Numbered from the stretch's first letter, positions 1-6,673 are shown. The stretch: DNA of 8,590 nucleotides from CAXTTV01 sp964247295 (GCA_964247295.1 CAXTTV010000202.1:1-8590), one strand, 5' to 3'. Made by a program: numbers and translations. The notes: generated by a model from the sequence alone, not told the origin.

Positions 1-12
1 AAACGGTATACC

Positions 13-33
13 CTCTTTTGAGGAGCTCTTTTG
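13..33 (+). repeat. Two copies of an 8-bp direct repeat upstream of the manC promoter
   Basis: CTCTTTTG occurs at 13-20 and again at 26-33, a spacing of 13 bp. The pair ends 18 bp before the -35 box of the manC promoter. That is a usual position for an activator or repressor site, but the repeat is short and could be chance. Confidence 0.25.
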
Positions 34-51
34 GCATGATTACCCAGTTAT

Positions 52-80
52 TTGACACGGCAGAATGCAGCCGTTACAAT
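52..80 (+). promoter_or_regulatory. Sigma70-type promoter of manC
   Basis: A perfect -35 hexamer TTGACA (52-57) is followed by a 17-bp spacer and the -10 hexamer TACAAT (75-80), which matches TATAAT at five of six positions. Transcription should start near 87. The leader to the manC start codon is then about 125 nt and AT-rich, with a small hairpin CTCTT/AAGAG (141-154) and the repeated word AAAAGAATA (122-130, 155-163). No known riboswitch was recognised in it. Confidence 0.75.
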
Positions 81-211
81 TTTCGCATCAGGCGAGGTTT
101 TCGAGTGGGAAACAATTTTTTAAAAGAATAGAAAATTATACTCTTCAATAAGAGAAAAGAATACAGAATACGGAAGTAGAATATCATTTTGAAAGGTAGT
201 AAAAAACTTTT

Positions 212-1273
212 ATGGAACATCTTCACGCTGTGATTCTCGCGGGGGGAAGTGGCACGCGCCTCTGGCCTCTGAGTACCCCAAGCTTTCCCAAGCAATTTTT
301 GCCGCTTCCCAGTGGCAACAGCATGATTCAGGAGACATTAGAGCGGGTTGCGCCATTAATTTCGCCGGAGCGTGCCTGGGTAGTGACCGGGCGGAGCATG
401 TCAGGTCTGGTGCACGAGCATCTTCCCAGCATTCCAGTTTCGCATATCTTAGGGGAGCCCATGGGCCGCAACACCTCACCGGCGATTGGATGGGTTGCTT
501 CAGTGATCTCGCGGCAGGACTCTCAGGCGGTCATGGCCTCTTTTCATGCCGACCATGTGATCACGAATGTTACCGCTCTGACAAATGCTTTAAAGCTGGC
601 ATATGATCTGGCGGAGCAGGGCTATCTTGTAACGTTAGGGATTAAGCCGACCGCGCCCGAAACCGGGTACGGCTATATTCGTTACGACTCCGCGATTACC
701 GAAGGGCATGAGCATCAGGCATATCGAGCTGATCGTTTTGTCGAGAAACCCGATCTGGAGACTGCGAAAACATATCTGACGGATGGTCGGCATGTTTGGA
801 ACAGCGGCATGTTTATCTGGAAGGTCGAGACCATTCTGAAAGAGTTTCGAGTCCACCTGCCAGGGCTGGCACAGCAACTAGAGCAGATCTCTGAGGCCAT
901 GGGGACTCCTCGGGAGCAGCAGGTTCTGGACGAGCTCTGGCCGAAGCTAGAGAGCATCGCCATCGACTATGGTATTTTAGAGCGAACCACCAATCTGGTC
1001 GTGATCCCGGTAGAGATTGGTTGGAACGATGTTGGTAACTGGGAGCAGTATGGAGCGCTTTTCCCGGTTAACGAGAGCAACGTTGGGGTAGTTGGAGAGC
1101 ATCTAGGGCTGGGATCGAAGAACGTCTTTATCTACAACAACACCGATCGTCAGGTTTTTACCATTGGAATTGAGGATGTTGTTGTTGTAGAGATGGCTGA
1201 CAAGACCGTCATCTGCCATAAAAATCATGTTCAGCGGGTAAAGGAGCTGGCGGATTGGAAGAAAAAGGTCTGA
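212..1273 (+). CDS. manC: Mannose-1-phosphate guanylyltransferase (GDP-mannose pyrophosphorylase)
   Basis: This enzyme makes GDP-mannose and pyrophosphate from GTP and mannose-1-phosphate in the cytoplasm, supplying the donor for mannosylated glycans. At 353 residues it is the short form, without the phosphomannose-isomerase cupin domain of longer ManC/AlgA proteins. Visible motifs are the nucleotide-binding signature GGSGTRLWP (residues 11-19) with PKQF (26-29), EPMGRNTSPAI (82-92), the metal-binding segment FHADHVI (111-117), TGYGYI (150-155), FVEKPD (175-180), WNSGMF (195-200) and the active-site segment IGWNDVGNW (268-276). A short region typical of the family's C-terminal part follows. 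The start at 212 is the only good one, because the signature begins at residue 6. Its SD-like GAAAGG (191-196) is rather far away, at 15 nt. The gene has its own promoter and terminator, so it appears to be transcribed alone. Function is known from the family; the role in a specific polysaccharide is not shown here. Confidence 0.95.
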   Translation: MEHLHAVILAGGSGTRLWPLSTPSFPKQFLPLPSGNSMIQETLERVAPLISPERAWVVTGRSMSGLVHEHLPSIPVSHILGEPMGRNTSPAIGWVASVISRQDSQAVMASFHADHVITNVTALTNALKLAYDLAEQGYLVTLGIKPTAPETGYGYIRYDSAITEGHEHQAYRADRFVEKPDLETAKTYLTDGRHVWNSGMFIWKVETILKEFRVHLPGLAQQLEQISEAMGTPREQQVLDELWPKLESIAIDYGILERTTNLVVIPVEIGWNDVGNWEQYGALFPVNESNVGVVGEHLGLGSKNVFIYNNTDRQVFTIGIEDVVVVEMADKTVICHKNHVQRVKELADWKKKV

Positions 1274-1317
1274 TTTTGGTTCTGAGTAAAGTGTAACAGC
1301 CATATATACATGCATCT

Positions 1318-1369
1318 AAAGGCGACGTTTTTCATCTCGAAAAAGCGAGAGCAGAAAGCGTCGCCTTTT
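1318..1369 (+). terminator. Hairpin terminator after manC
   Basis: AAAGGCGACG (1318-1327) and CGTCGCCTTT (1359-1368) form a perfect 10-bp stem. It is extended inward by A-U and G-U pairs and by an inner stem TCTCG/CGAGA (1335-1339, 1346-1350) with an AAAAAG loop. The stem begins 44 nt after the manC stop and ends in TTTT. The T-run is short, so efficiency is uncertain. The element also lies inside a possible N-terminal extension of the next gene, which argues against that longer start. Confidence 0.65.
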
Positions 1370-1374
1370 CTGAA

Positions 1375-1383
1375 TGATATAAT
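1375..1383 (+). promoter_or_regulatory. Extended -10 promoter of the ggt operon
   Basis: TGATATAAT contains a perfect TATAAT (1378-1383) preceded by the extended-10 TG at the right distance. No acceptable -35 hexamer is seen with 16-18 bp spacing. Transcription would start near 1390, giving a leader of about 40 nt to the ggt start codon. It lies just after the manC terminator. Confidence 0.65.
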
Positions 1384-1429
1384 GAAGCTTGCGGATTGCA
1401 TCGCACAGTTGCGAAAAGGAGCCTTCATT

Positions 1430-3091
1430 ATGCTCTTTGATACTCCTGTTTATGGGACGCGGGGTATGGTTGCCTGCGCGCATTATCTGGCGACTCGGGC
1501 TGGCCTCTCAATTTTGGAAGCTGGTGGGAATGCGATCGATGCGGCGATTGCAGCGAACCTGGCTATGACGGTTGTTTATCCCTCTACCTGTTCCGCCGGT
1601 GGCGATCTTTTTATTCTTTTCTGGGATGTGAAGGGGAAGCACCTCCACGCTCTGAATGGAAGTGGGCGGGCACCCGAAGGGTTAACGCCAGACCTGTTTT
1701 CGAGCAAAGGGCTGCGCTCGATTCCCGAGCGGGGAGCACTCTCTATCAACGTTCCGGGCGCGGTCGACGGCTGGTTTGAGGCGCTGGAACGCTTTGGATC
1801 ACTTCCGATTGAGCAGGTTTTCGCGCCAGCGATTGAGTATGCTGAGAGTGGAGCGCCAATCACCGCTCACATGGCGGCCTGGATAGGCAACGCCGCTGAA
1901 AGCATTCTCAAACCCTGGGGGAGCAGTTCGGAGATCTTTCTGCCACAGGGGCGTCCGGTAGAGGTGGGCGATCTTTTTCTTCAGCCCAATCTGGCCCAGA
2001 CCTATCGTCTTCTGGCACGGGAAGGCCGCGACGCCTTCTATCGTGGCCCAATCGGCGCGGAGATCGTGCGGTATGTTCAGGAATGCGGAGGCGTGCTCTC
2101 AGAAGAGGATCTCAAGCGTCATCGATCGGACTGGGTAGCGCCAATCTCCGCAAGCTATCGTGGCTACGAAGTTTACGAATTTCCGCCCAACTCGCAGGGG
2201 ATCGCCGCCCTGGAGATGCTCAATGTTCTTGAGGGCTACGATTTAGCCTCATTGGGGTATGGGACTCCAGAATATTTCCATCTATTGTTGGAAGCCAAGA
2301 AGCTGGCCTTTGCTGATCGTGATCGTTACATTTCTGATCCCGATTTCGTAGATATTCCAGTGGAGCATCTGATTAGCAAAGAATATGCCTCCTTACAGAG
2401 GCAGCGGATAGATTTGCATCGGGCCTCTCCCTATATCGCGGCGGGGCTTGAAAAAGATGGTGATACCATGTATCTGTGTGTTGCGGATCGTCAGGGGAAT
2501 GTGGTTTCATTAATCCAGAGTCTTTTCAATGGCTTTGGATCGGGGATTGTTGGTGGGGATACCGGAGTGCTCATGCACAATCGGGGCTCGTACTTTTCAT
2601 TGGACCCCCGGCATGTGAACTATCTTCAGCCGGGCAAGCGGACAATGCACACATTGACGCCAGCTATGGTCATGTGGGAGGGTCAGCCATATCTGGTATT
2701 GGGAAGCATGGGGGGTGATGCGCAACCGCAGATTCATGTGCAGATCCTTTCCGCAATTCTCGACTTCGGAAAGAATATACAGGAAGCAATTAACGCGCCC
2801 CGATGGCGTAGTGGGCGTTTCGCCCCGACGCAGGGGGGGAGTGATATTATACAGGGACAACGAAGCCTTGATGGAGAGGCGGAACGTGAGCAGGCAGAGA
2901 TTGTCGTACTTGAAAAACGTTTCCCGCCTGAAATTGTTCAGAGTCTGGATCTTTTAGGACACCATACCATAACAGAAGAATCGTGGGGTGATGGAATGGG
3001 TCACGCGCAGGCCATTCGGATTCACCCTGATAGCCATATCTTTGAGGGAGGTGCAGATCTCCGATGTGACGGTCTGGCGTTGGGTTGGTAG
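1430..3091 (+). CDS. ggt: Gamma-glutamyltransferase, YwrD-like cytoplasmic type
   Basis: Members of this Ntn-hydrolase family cleave or transfer the gamma-glutamyl group of glutathione and related compounds, after the precursor splits itself into two subunits. The 553-residue protein has GGNAIDAA (32-39), GSGRAP (77-82, a likely substrate-binding arginine at 80), the processing and nucleophile site GDTMY with Thr346, FGSGIV downstream of it, RTMHTLTPAM, and the oxyanion-type glycine pair in GSMGGDAQPQ (Gly428-Gly429). Cleavage before Thr346 would give subunits of 345 and 208 residues. There is no signal peptide, unlike secreted Ggt, so it probably works in the cytoplasm as YwrD-like proteins do. 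The start at 1430 has a good SD (AAGGAG, 1416-1421, 8 nt away). An in-frame ATG at 1310 would add 40 residues that begin before the manC terminator hairpin and run through it, and lacks family support. The next gene follows after 47 bp without a terminator, suggesting an operon. The exact substrate is not known. Confidence 0.92.
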   Translation: MLFDTPVYGTRGMVACAHYLATRAGLSILEAGGNAIDAAIAANLAMTVVYPSTCSAGGDLFILFWDVKGKHLHALNGSGRAPEGLTPDLFSSKGLRSIPERGALSINVPGAVDGWFEALERFGSLPIEQVFAPAIEYAESGAPITAHMAAWIGNAAESILKPWGSSSEIFLPQGRPVEVGDLFLQPNLAQTYRLLAREGRDAFYRGPIGAEIVRYVQECGGVLSEEDLKRHRSDWVAPISASYRGYEVYEFPPNSQGIAALEMLNVLEGYDLASLGYGTPEYFHLLLEAKKLAFADRDRYISDPDFVDIPVEHLISKEYASLQRQRIDLHRASPYIAAGLEKDGDTMYLCVADRQGNVVSLIQSLFNGFGSGIVGGDTGVLMHNRGSYFSLDPRHVNYLQPGKRTMHTLTPAMVMWEGQPYLVLGSMGGDAQPQIHVQILSAILDFGKNIQEAINAPRWRSGRFAPTQGGSDIIQGQRSLDGEAEREQAEIVVLEKRFPPEIVQSLDLLGHHTITEESWGDGMGHAQAIRIHPDSHIFEGGADLRCDGLALGW

Positions 3092-3138
3092 CTGCTTGTA
3101 GATCTGGTTGGTTTCTATTAGAAAAAGGAAAAGGTGTT

Positions 3139-4140
3139 ATGACCATTCAGCCACATCGTCCGGGTATTCCCGCCGATATTTTAGAGATGTCGCATCAGCG
3201 TGACATGTTGCGCAAGCAGGGAGATTATACCCGTGCCGACGCCTTGAAAGCGCAGATTGAAGAGGCTGGCTATGCGATCAAGGATAACCCACGCGGTGCC
3301 CATCTGGTAATTTTGCCCAGCATTGATGTTGACGGAACCGTTCATCGGACCGTACGCCAGATGCCCTCGCTGCTGAAGGAGCCCAATACATGCCAATTCT
3401 CCGTGAACATTGTGGCACGCAACCAGGCGGAGCAGGTAGAGCAGTGTATTGAAAGTGTCTTGCGGTACGCCGGAGACCACCAGATCGAGATTATCCTCGT
3501 AGACAACGCCTCAAACGATGATCTCAGCATTCGGGCGGACACCCTGCGTGTAAAAGAGCCGCGCCTCCATGTATTGCGTTCCTCGCGGACCATGGGGGAG
3601 GCTGAGGCCAGAAACGCCGCCATGAAAAGGAGCCAGGGTCATTACATCTTGTTTCTAGATAGCAGTGTCGAGCTCATCGGAGATCTCTTCACACCATTGG
3701 CGAAGACCCTCTCAGAGCCTGAAATTGGGGTAACCGGTCTGCGGGGTCTTTACTCTGAAGATATGCGGCACTTTGAAGAGAGCGCAGAGCCTGAAGTTGA
3801 CGTAATTGATGGACTCTGTTTGGCCTTTCCTAGAGCGCTCCTCCAGCAGATAGAGCTGTTGGATGAAGGGTATCGTTTCGCGCCGTTTCTGGATATTGAT
3901 CTGAACTTTGCCCTCAAGGATACAGGAGTACGGACCGTCGTCACGCCGGATCTGCCCGTAAAAGTAAATTCCCTGCCGAGGGACTCACGGCTCTCCGAAG
4001 TTGAAGTCGCGAGATTAACCAGGCGCAACTTCTACCGATTTCTCGATCGCTGGGGGGATCGCTATGATCTGCTGCTCTACCAGGAAGATGAAGAAGAGTA
4101 TGAAGACGATGAGGATGATGAGGGTGACGAGCAAGCATAG
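3139..4140 (+). CDS. GT2-family glycosyltransferase with CysRS-C-terminal-like N-terminal module
   Basis: This 333-residue protein is probably a cytoplasmic sugar transferase; donor and acceptor are unknown. Residues 10-56 resemble the extreme C-terminal module of cysteinyl-tRNA synthetase: it starts with IPADI, has a helical pair with GDYTRADALKAQIEEAGY, and ends DNPRGAHL, compared with the usual D-T-P-x-G-x-x-W. A GT-A fold follows at about 86-275, with VDNASND (121-127), LDSSVEL (173-179) at the metal-binding DxD position, DGLCLAFPR (224-232) and FLDIDLNFAL (250-259), which corresponds to the family's (E/D)DxDL segment. The second Asp of DxD is missing. Residues 315-331 form a tail in which 14 of 17 are Asp or Glu. 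The start at 3139 was chosen because AAGGA (3125-3129) lies 9 nt upstream; an ATG at 3085 would overlap ggt and adds no recognisable sequence. No signal peptide or membrane helix is seen. It is probably co-transcribed with ggt. Confidence 0.85.
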   Translation: MTIQPHRPGIPADILEMSHQRDMLRKQGDYTRADALKAQIEEAGYAIKDNPRGAHLVILPSIDVDGTVHRTVRQMPSLLKEPNTCQFSVNIVARNQAEQVEQCIESVLRYAGDHQIEIILVDNASNDDLSIRADTLRVKEPRLHVLRSSRTMGEAEARNAAMKRSQGHYILFLDSSVELIGDLFTPLAKTLSEPEIGVTGLRGLYSEDMRHFEESAEPEVDVIDGLCLAFPRALLQQIELLDEGYRFAPFLDIDLNFALKDTGVRTVVTPDLPVKVNSLPRDSRLSEVEVARLTRRNFYRFLDRWGDRYDLLLYQEDEEEYEDDEDDEGDEQA

Positions 4141-4153
4141 GTCTTGTTAGTTT

Positions 4154-4190
4154 TAGAGGAGATGCTACAGTGCATCTCCTCTATTTTTTT
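4154..4190 (+). terminator. Strong intrinsic terminator of the ggt-GT2 operon
   Basis: AGAGGAGATGC (4155-4165) and GCATCTCCTCT (4172-4182) pair perfectly around a TACAGT loop, with one further T-A pair outside. Seven T residues (4184-4190) follow directly. It starts 14 nt after the GT2 stop codon. This is a textbook rho-independent terminator. Confidence 0.93.
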
Positions 4191-4367
4191 ATCATCAGGA
4201 CATGACTCACTTATCATGTTGTCCCATCATCTTTATTTCTGGTGATCACGTAAACTTTACTATAGGAGGAGTTGCATTATTCACAAAGGTCTTATTTTTG
4301 TTATCTCATTCCTCTTTTTTATTGGGGAGAGAGTGGAAAGTGTGAAGATAGGTAGGCATTTTACGTA
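4191..4367. other. Intergenic stretch with a weak dyad and an orphan SD-like sequence
   Basis: A small inverted repeat ACATGA/TCATGT (4200-4205, 4214-4219) lies just past the terminator, with a possible alternative outer pairing GGACA/TGTCC (4198-4202, 4220-4224). A strong SD-like GGAGGAG (4265-4271) follows but has no ATG or GTG behind it at a usable distance. A 44-codon frame from an ATT (4276) to a TAG (4408-4410) is open and begins hydrophobic, but this is a T-rich region and ATT is a very rare start. No supported gene is seen. Confidence 0.4.
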
Positions 4368-4376
4368 TGCTATAAT
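4368..4376 (+). promoter_or_regulatory. Extended -10 promoter of pepF
   Basis: TGCTATAAT contains a perfect TATAAT (4371-4376) with the extended-10 TG in place. No -35 hexamer is evident with 16-18 bp spacing. Transcription would start near 4383, leaving a leader of about 60 nt before the first candidate pepF start. Confidence 0.65.
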
Positions 4377-4405
4377 GCGGCAAAATCTTTCCTTCGATTA
4401 TATTC

Positions 4406-4439
4406 AATAGGGGTGCCTAGCTAGCCAGGCCGACCTATT
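4406..4439 (+). promoter_or_regulatory. Hairpin in the pepF leader, next to the start codon
   Basis: AATAGG (4406-4411) pairs with CCTATT (4434-4439). Inside it GCCT (4415-4418) pairs with AGGC (4427-4430) around an 8-nt loop, separated from the outer stem by a 3x3 internal loop. The stem ends 2 nt before the ATG at 4442. It holds the only purine-rich candidate SD for that ATG (AGGGG, 4409-4413), so it may control translation. No T-run follows, so it is not a terminator. Confidence 0.4.
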
Positions 4440-4441
4440 TT

Positions 4442-6262
4442 ATGAGTAGAAAGGCAGAAGCACCAGTGCAAACTTTAACCAATCGCAATGAGGTTCCTCA
4501 AGAGTATACCTGGAATCTCGACAGTATCTTTTCAAGTAATGAACAGTGGGAGAATGACGCTCAGAGGTTACAGCAGCGGCTTCCAGAACTGGCATCTTTT
4601 CAAGGGACACTGAGCCAGAGTGGTGAGAAACTTTTAGAGATGTTTCAGAAGCGAGATGAGCTTTATCGGGAGGTGGAAAGGCTGTATGTGTATGCTTCGA
4701 TGAGGCGGGACGAAGATACAACACATAGCGTCTATCAAGCGATGGCGGATAAAGCCATGCAATTATATATCAAGACCTCAACAGTCTCATCATTTATACA
4801 GCCAGAGATTCTCGCGATTCCTCAAGAGCAGTTGGAGCGTTTTGTAAAAGAGACCTCTGGTTTAGAATTGTATCAGCATGAGCTAGACGACCTCAATCGT
4901 CAACGGGCGCATGTGCGGTCCGCTGAGGTTGAAGCGATTCTAGCCGCCGCCAGTGAGATCGCCGATGCGCCCGACACAATTTTCTCCATGATCGACAACG
5001 CTGATCTTAAGTTGCCAAAGATCCATAATGAGCAAGGAGAAGAGGTAGATCTGACGAAAGGAAACTATCAGGTTTTTGTTCGCAGTACCGATCGTCGGGT
5101 TCGCCAGGAAGCTTTTGAAGCTCTTCAGGGAGCATTTCTGAAGCAGCGCAACACCATCGCCTCTACACTTTATGGTAAGTTGAAGTCAGACAGCTTTTTT
5201 ACACAGCAGCAATATTACCAAAACAGTCGAGAGCGAGCCCTCTCTGCTTACAATATTCCCGAGAGCGTTTACGACAACCTGATCTCTAGTGTAAGCGAGA
5301 ATATTCCGTTGTTGAACCGCTATCTTAGACTGCGTAAAAAGATCCTGAAGCTAGATAGCTTGCACATGTATGATTTGTATGTCCCGATTGTGGAAGAGAT
5401 CGAGACGCAAATGAGCTATGCTCAGGCGCGTGATACTGTGCTGGCGGCTCTGGCTCCATTAGGAGAGCAGTATGTAAACAATCTGCGTCGAGCCTTTGAT
5501 GAACGCTGGATCGATGTGTACGAGACACCGGGCAAGCGTGGTGGGGCTTACAGTGGAGGTGCGTATGCCACAAATCCATTTATTCTGTTAAATTTCCAGA
5601 ACAATCGGGATAGCATGTATACACTGGCGCAAGAGCTGGGACACTCCATGCACTCCTACTTTACACGGACGACCCAGCCCTTTGTATATGGAAGCTATAC
5701 CATTTTTGTAGCGGAAGTAGCTTCAACATTGAATGAAGCATTGCTGACAGAGCATCTCCTGAAGACCACATCGGATCGTCAGGAGCGGCTGGCGATCCTC
5801 AATCACTCTTTAGAGGGGTTGCGAGGAACCTTATTTCGTCAGACCATGTTTGCTGAGTTCGAGCAGCAGATTCACTCGCGGGCCGAGGCCGGTGAGCCGA
5901 TGACCGCCGATGTACTGAGCGGCATCTATTATGCTCTAAATGAGAAATATTATGGTGGTGAGGTCAACGTCGATAAGTTGATTGAGATTGAGTGGGCGCG
6001 TATCCCTCACTTCTACAGTAGCTTTTACGTGTACCAGTACGCTACTGGCATCTCAGCCTCCTCAGCCCTGGCTCAGGGGATTCTCACTGAGGGGCAGCCA
6101 GCCGTTGATCGCTACCTCAGCTTCCTGCGATCGGGTGGATCTGATTACAGCATTGAATTGCTCAAGAAGGCAGGAGTGGACATGACCTCACCGGAGCCGG
6201 TGCGGCAGGCCTTCGCGCTTTTTGAGTCTCATCTCAAGCAGATGGAGGATCTGCTGAGCTAG
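4442..6262 (+). CDS. pepF: Oligoendopeptidase F, M3 family, with altered zinc motif (QExxH)
   Basis: PepF enzymes are cytoplasmic zinc peptidases that cut medium-sized peptides. The 606-residue length is normal, and conserved family segments run throughout: VPQEYTWNLDSIF (18-30), GGAYSGG before the active site, FVAEVASTLNE with zinc ligand Glu425, and RIPHFYSSFYVYQYATG (520-536). The zinc motif should be HExGH, but reads Q397-E398-L-G-H401 (codon CAA at 5630-5632). The first zinc-binding histidine is therefore missing, while Glu398, His401 and Glu425 remain. This could be loss of activity, a pseudoenzyme, or a base error; a single change from CAC or CAT to CAA would explain it. The start is uncertain. 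ATG 4442 has no SD at normal distance, whereas GTG 4466 (residue 9) has GAAAGG (4449-4454) 11 nt upstream. No in-frame start lies further upstream, because a TAG occurs at 4418-4420. The gene is probably monocistronic. Confidence 0.9.
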   Translation: MSRKAEAPVQTLTNRNEVPQEYTWNLDSIFSSNEQWENDAQRLQQRLPELASFQGTLSQSGEKLLEMFQKRDELYREVERLYVYASMRRDEDTTHSVYQAMADKAMQLYIKTSTVSSFIQPEILAIPQEQLERFVKETSGLELYQHELDDLNRQRAHVRSAEVEAILAAASEIADAPDTIFSMIDNADLKLPKIHNEQGEEVDLTKGNYQVFVRSTDRRVRQEAFEALQGAFLKQRNTIASTLYGKLKSDSFFTQQQYYQNSRERALSAYNIPESVYDNLISSVSENIPLLNRYLRLRKKILKLDSLHMYDLYVPIVEEIETQMSYAQARDTVLAALAPLGEQYVNNLRRAFDERWIDVYETPGKRGGAYSGGAYATNPFILLNFQNNRDSMYTLAQELGHSMHSYFTRTTQPFVYGSYTIFVAEVASTLNEALLTEHLLKTTSDRQERLAILNHSLEGLRGTLFRQTMFAEFEQQIHSRAEAGEPMTADVLSGIYYALNEKYYGGEVNVDKLIEIEWARIPHFYSSFYVYQYATGISASSALAQGILTEGQPAVDRYLSFLRSGGSDYSIELLKKAGVDMTSPEPVRQAFALFESHLKQMEDLLS

Positions 6263-6275
6263 TAACTGTATTCGT

Positions 6276-6308
6276 TTTCTGTATGTAACACGTGTTTCTT
6301 TACAGAAA
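6276..6308. repeat. Nested dyad between pepF and csbD
   Basis: TTTCTGTA (6276-6283) and TACAGAAA (6301-6308) are perfect 8-bp inverted arms. The 17-bp spacer holds a separate perfect 10-bp palindrome, AACACGTGTT (6287-6296). No T-run follows the right arm, so a protein-binding site upstream of csbD is more likely than a terminator. Its exact role is unknown. Confidence 0.5.
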
Positions 6309-6327
6309 GCAGTCGATAATCTGATAG

Positions 6328-6350
6328 AAACAGCACTAGAGTGTTGTTTT
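6328..6350. repeat. Second dyad upstream of csbD; operator or weak pepF terminator
   Basis: AAACAGCACT (6328-6337) and AGTGTTGTTT (6340-6349) are inverted arms with a single C/T difference, which would be a G-U pair in RNA. They are separated by only 2 nt, and a short T-run (6347-6350) overlaps the right arm. It ends 15 nt before the csbD ribosome binding site. It may be an operator for csbD or a weak terminator for pepF; the sequence does not decide. Confidence 0.45.
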
Positions 6351-6379
6351 GAGGCAGATAGGACTAAAGGAGGCTACAG

Positions 6380-6610
6380 ATGACAAACGAATATAATGAC
6401 GAGCCTAAGAAAGATCTTGGCACCCAGGGTCGTGAGGACTCAGCCGCCGGTAAACTCAAGGAAGTCGGCGGTAAGATACAAGGTAAAGCTGGCGAGCTTC
6501 TCGGTGATCATTCTATGGAAGCCAAAGGCAAAGCAAAAGAGTTTGAAGGTAAGGCTCAGCAGGTTGGCGGTAAGGTTGAGCGCAAAGTAGATGATGCACT
6601 CGATAGTTAA
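6380..6610 (+). CDS. csbD: CsbD-family stress-response protein
   Basis: This is a 76-residue, very hydrophilic protein rich in Lys, Glu and Gly, with no signal peptide or membrane segment. It carries the CsbD pattern: SAAGKLKEVGGKIQGKAGEL (21-40), a GD turn (42-43), then a second similar half with EAKGKAKEFEGKAQQVGGKV. The two GK-rich halves form the predicted helical pair of the family. CsbD proteins are general-stress proteins, controlled by SigB in Bacillus; their biochemical role is not established. The start is clear: AAAGGAGG (6366-6373) lies 6 nt before the ATG, the strongest SD of any gene here, which suggests high expression. No clear sigma70 or SigB-type promoter was recognised, but two dyad elements lie within the 117-bp upstream gap. 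It is probably transcribed alone. Confidence 0.92.
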   Translation: MTNEYNDEPKKDLGTQGREDSAAGKLKEVGGKIQGKAGELLGDHSMEAKGKAKEFEGKAQQVGGKVERKVDDALDS

Positions 6611-6631
6611 ATCGTTGTTGTAGTATATATA

Positions 6632-6673
6632 TAAAGGAGGTCTGAATGTTTTCTGATATCTTGACCTCCTTTA
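6632..6673 (+). terminator. Hairpin after csbD pairing an SD with its anti-SD complement
   Basis: TAAAGGAGGTC (6632-6642) and GACCTCCTTTA (6663-6673) form a perfect 11-bp stem with a 20-nt loop, 22 nt after the csbD stop. It is a plausible terminator, but the T-run is poor (TTT, then AGC). The left arm is a perfect SD located 5 nt before an ATG (6646) that opens a 15-codon frame ending at 6693. The right arm contains ACCTCCTTT, the same sequence as the 16S rRNA anti-SD, and lies inside that frame. It could therefore be a terminator, a self-blocking translation switch, or both. Confidence 0.6.

Noticed and set aside
137..142. TATACT in the manC leader as a second promoter
   Set aside because: There is no -35 hexamer at 16-18 bp and no extended TG, while the promoter at 52-80 is far better.
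1310..1429. N-terminal extension of ggt from an in-frame ATG at 1310
   Set aside because: It begins before and runs through the manC terminator hairpin, and the ggt promoter lies inside it. It has no family support, and the ATG at 1430 has a good SD 8 nt upstream.
3085..3138. Longer GT2 start at ATG 3085 overlapping the ggt stop
   Set aside because: The extra 18 residues resemble no domain, and the ATG at 3139 has an SD 9 nt upstream and matches the start of the CysRS-like module.
4276..4410. 44-codon frame with ATT start behind GGAGGAG (4265-4271)
   Set aside because: ATT starts are very rare, the spacing is short, and the hydrophobic look comes from T-rich DNA. The frame also runs across the pepF promoter.
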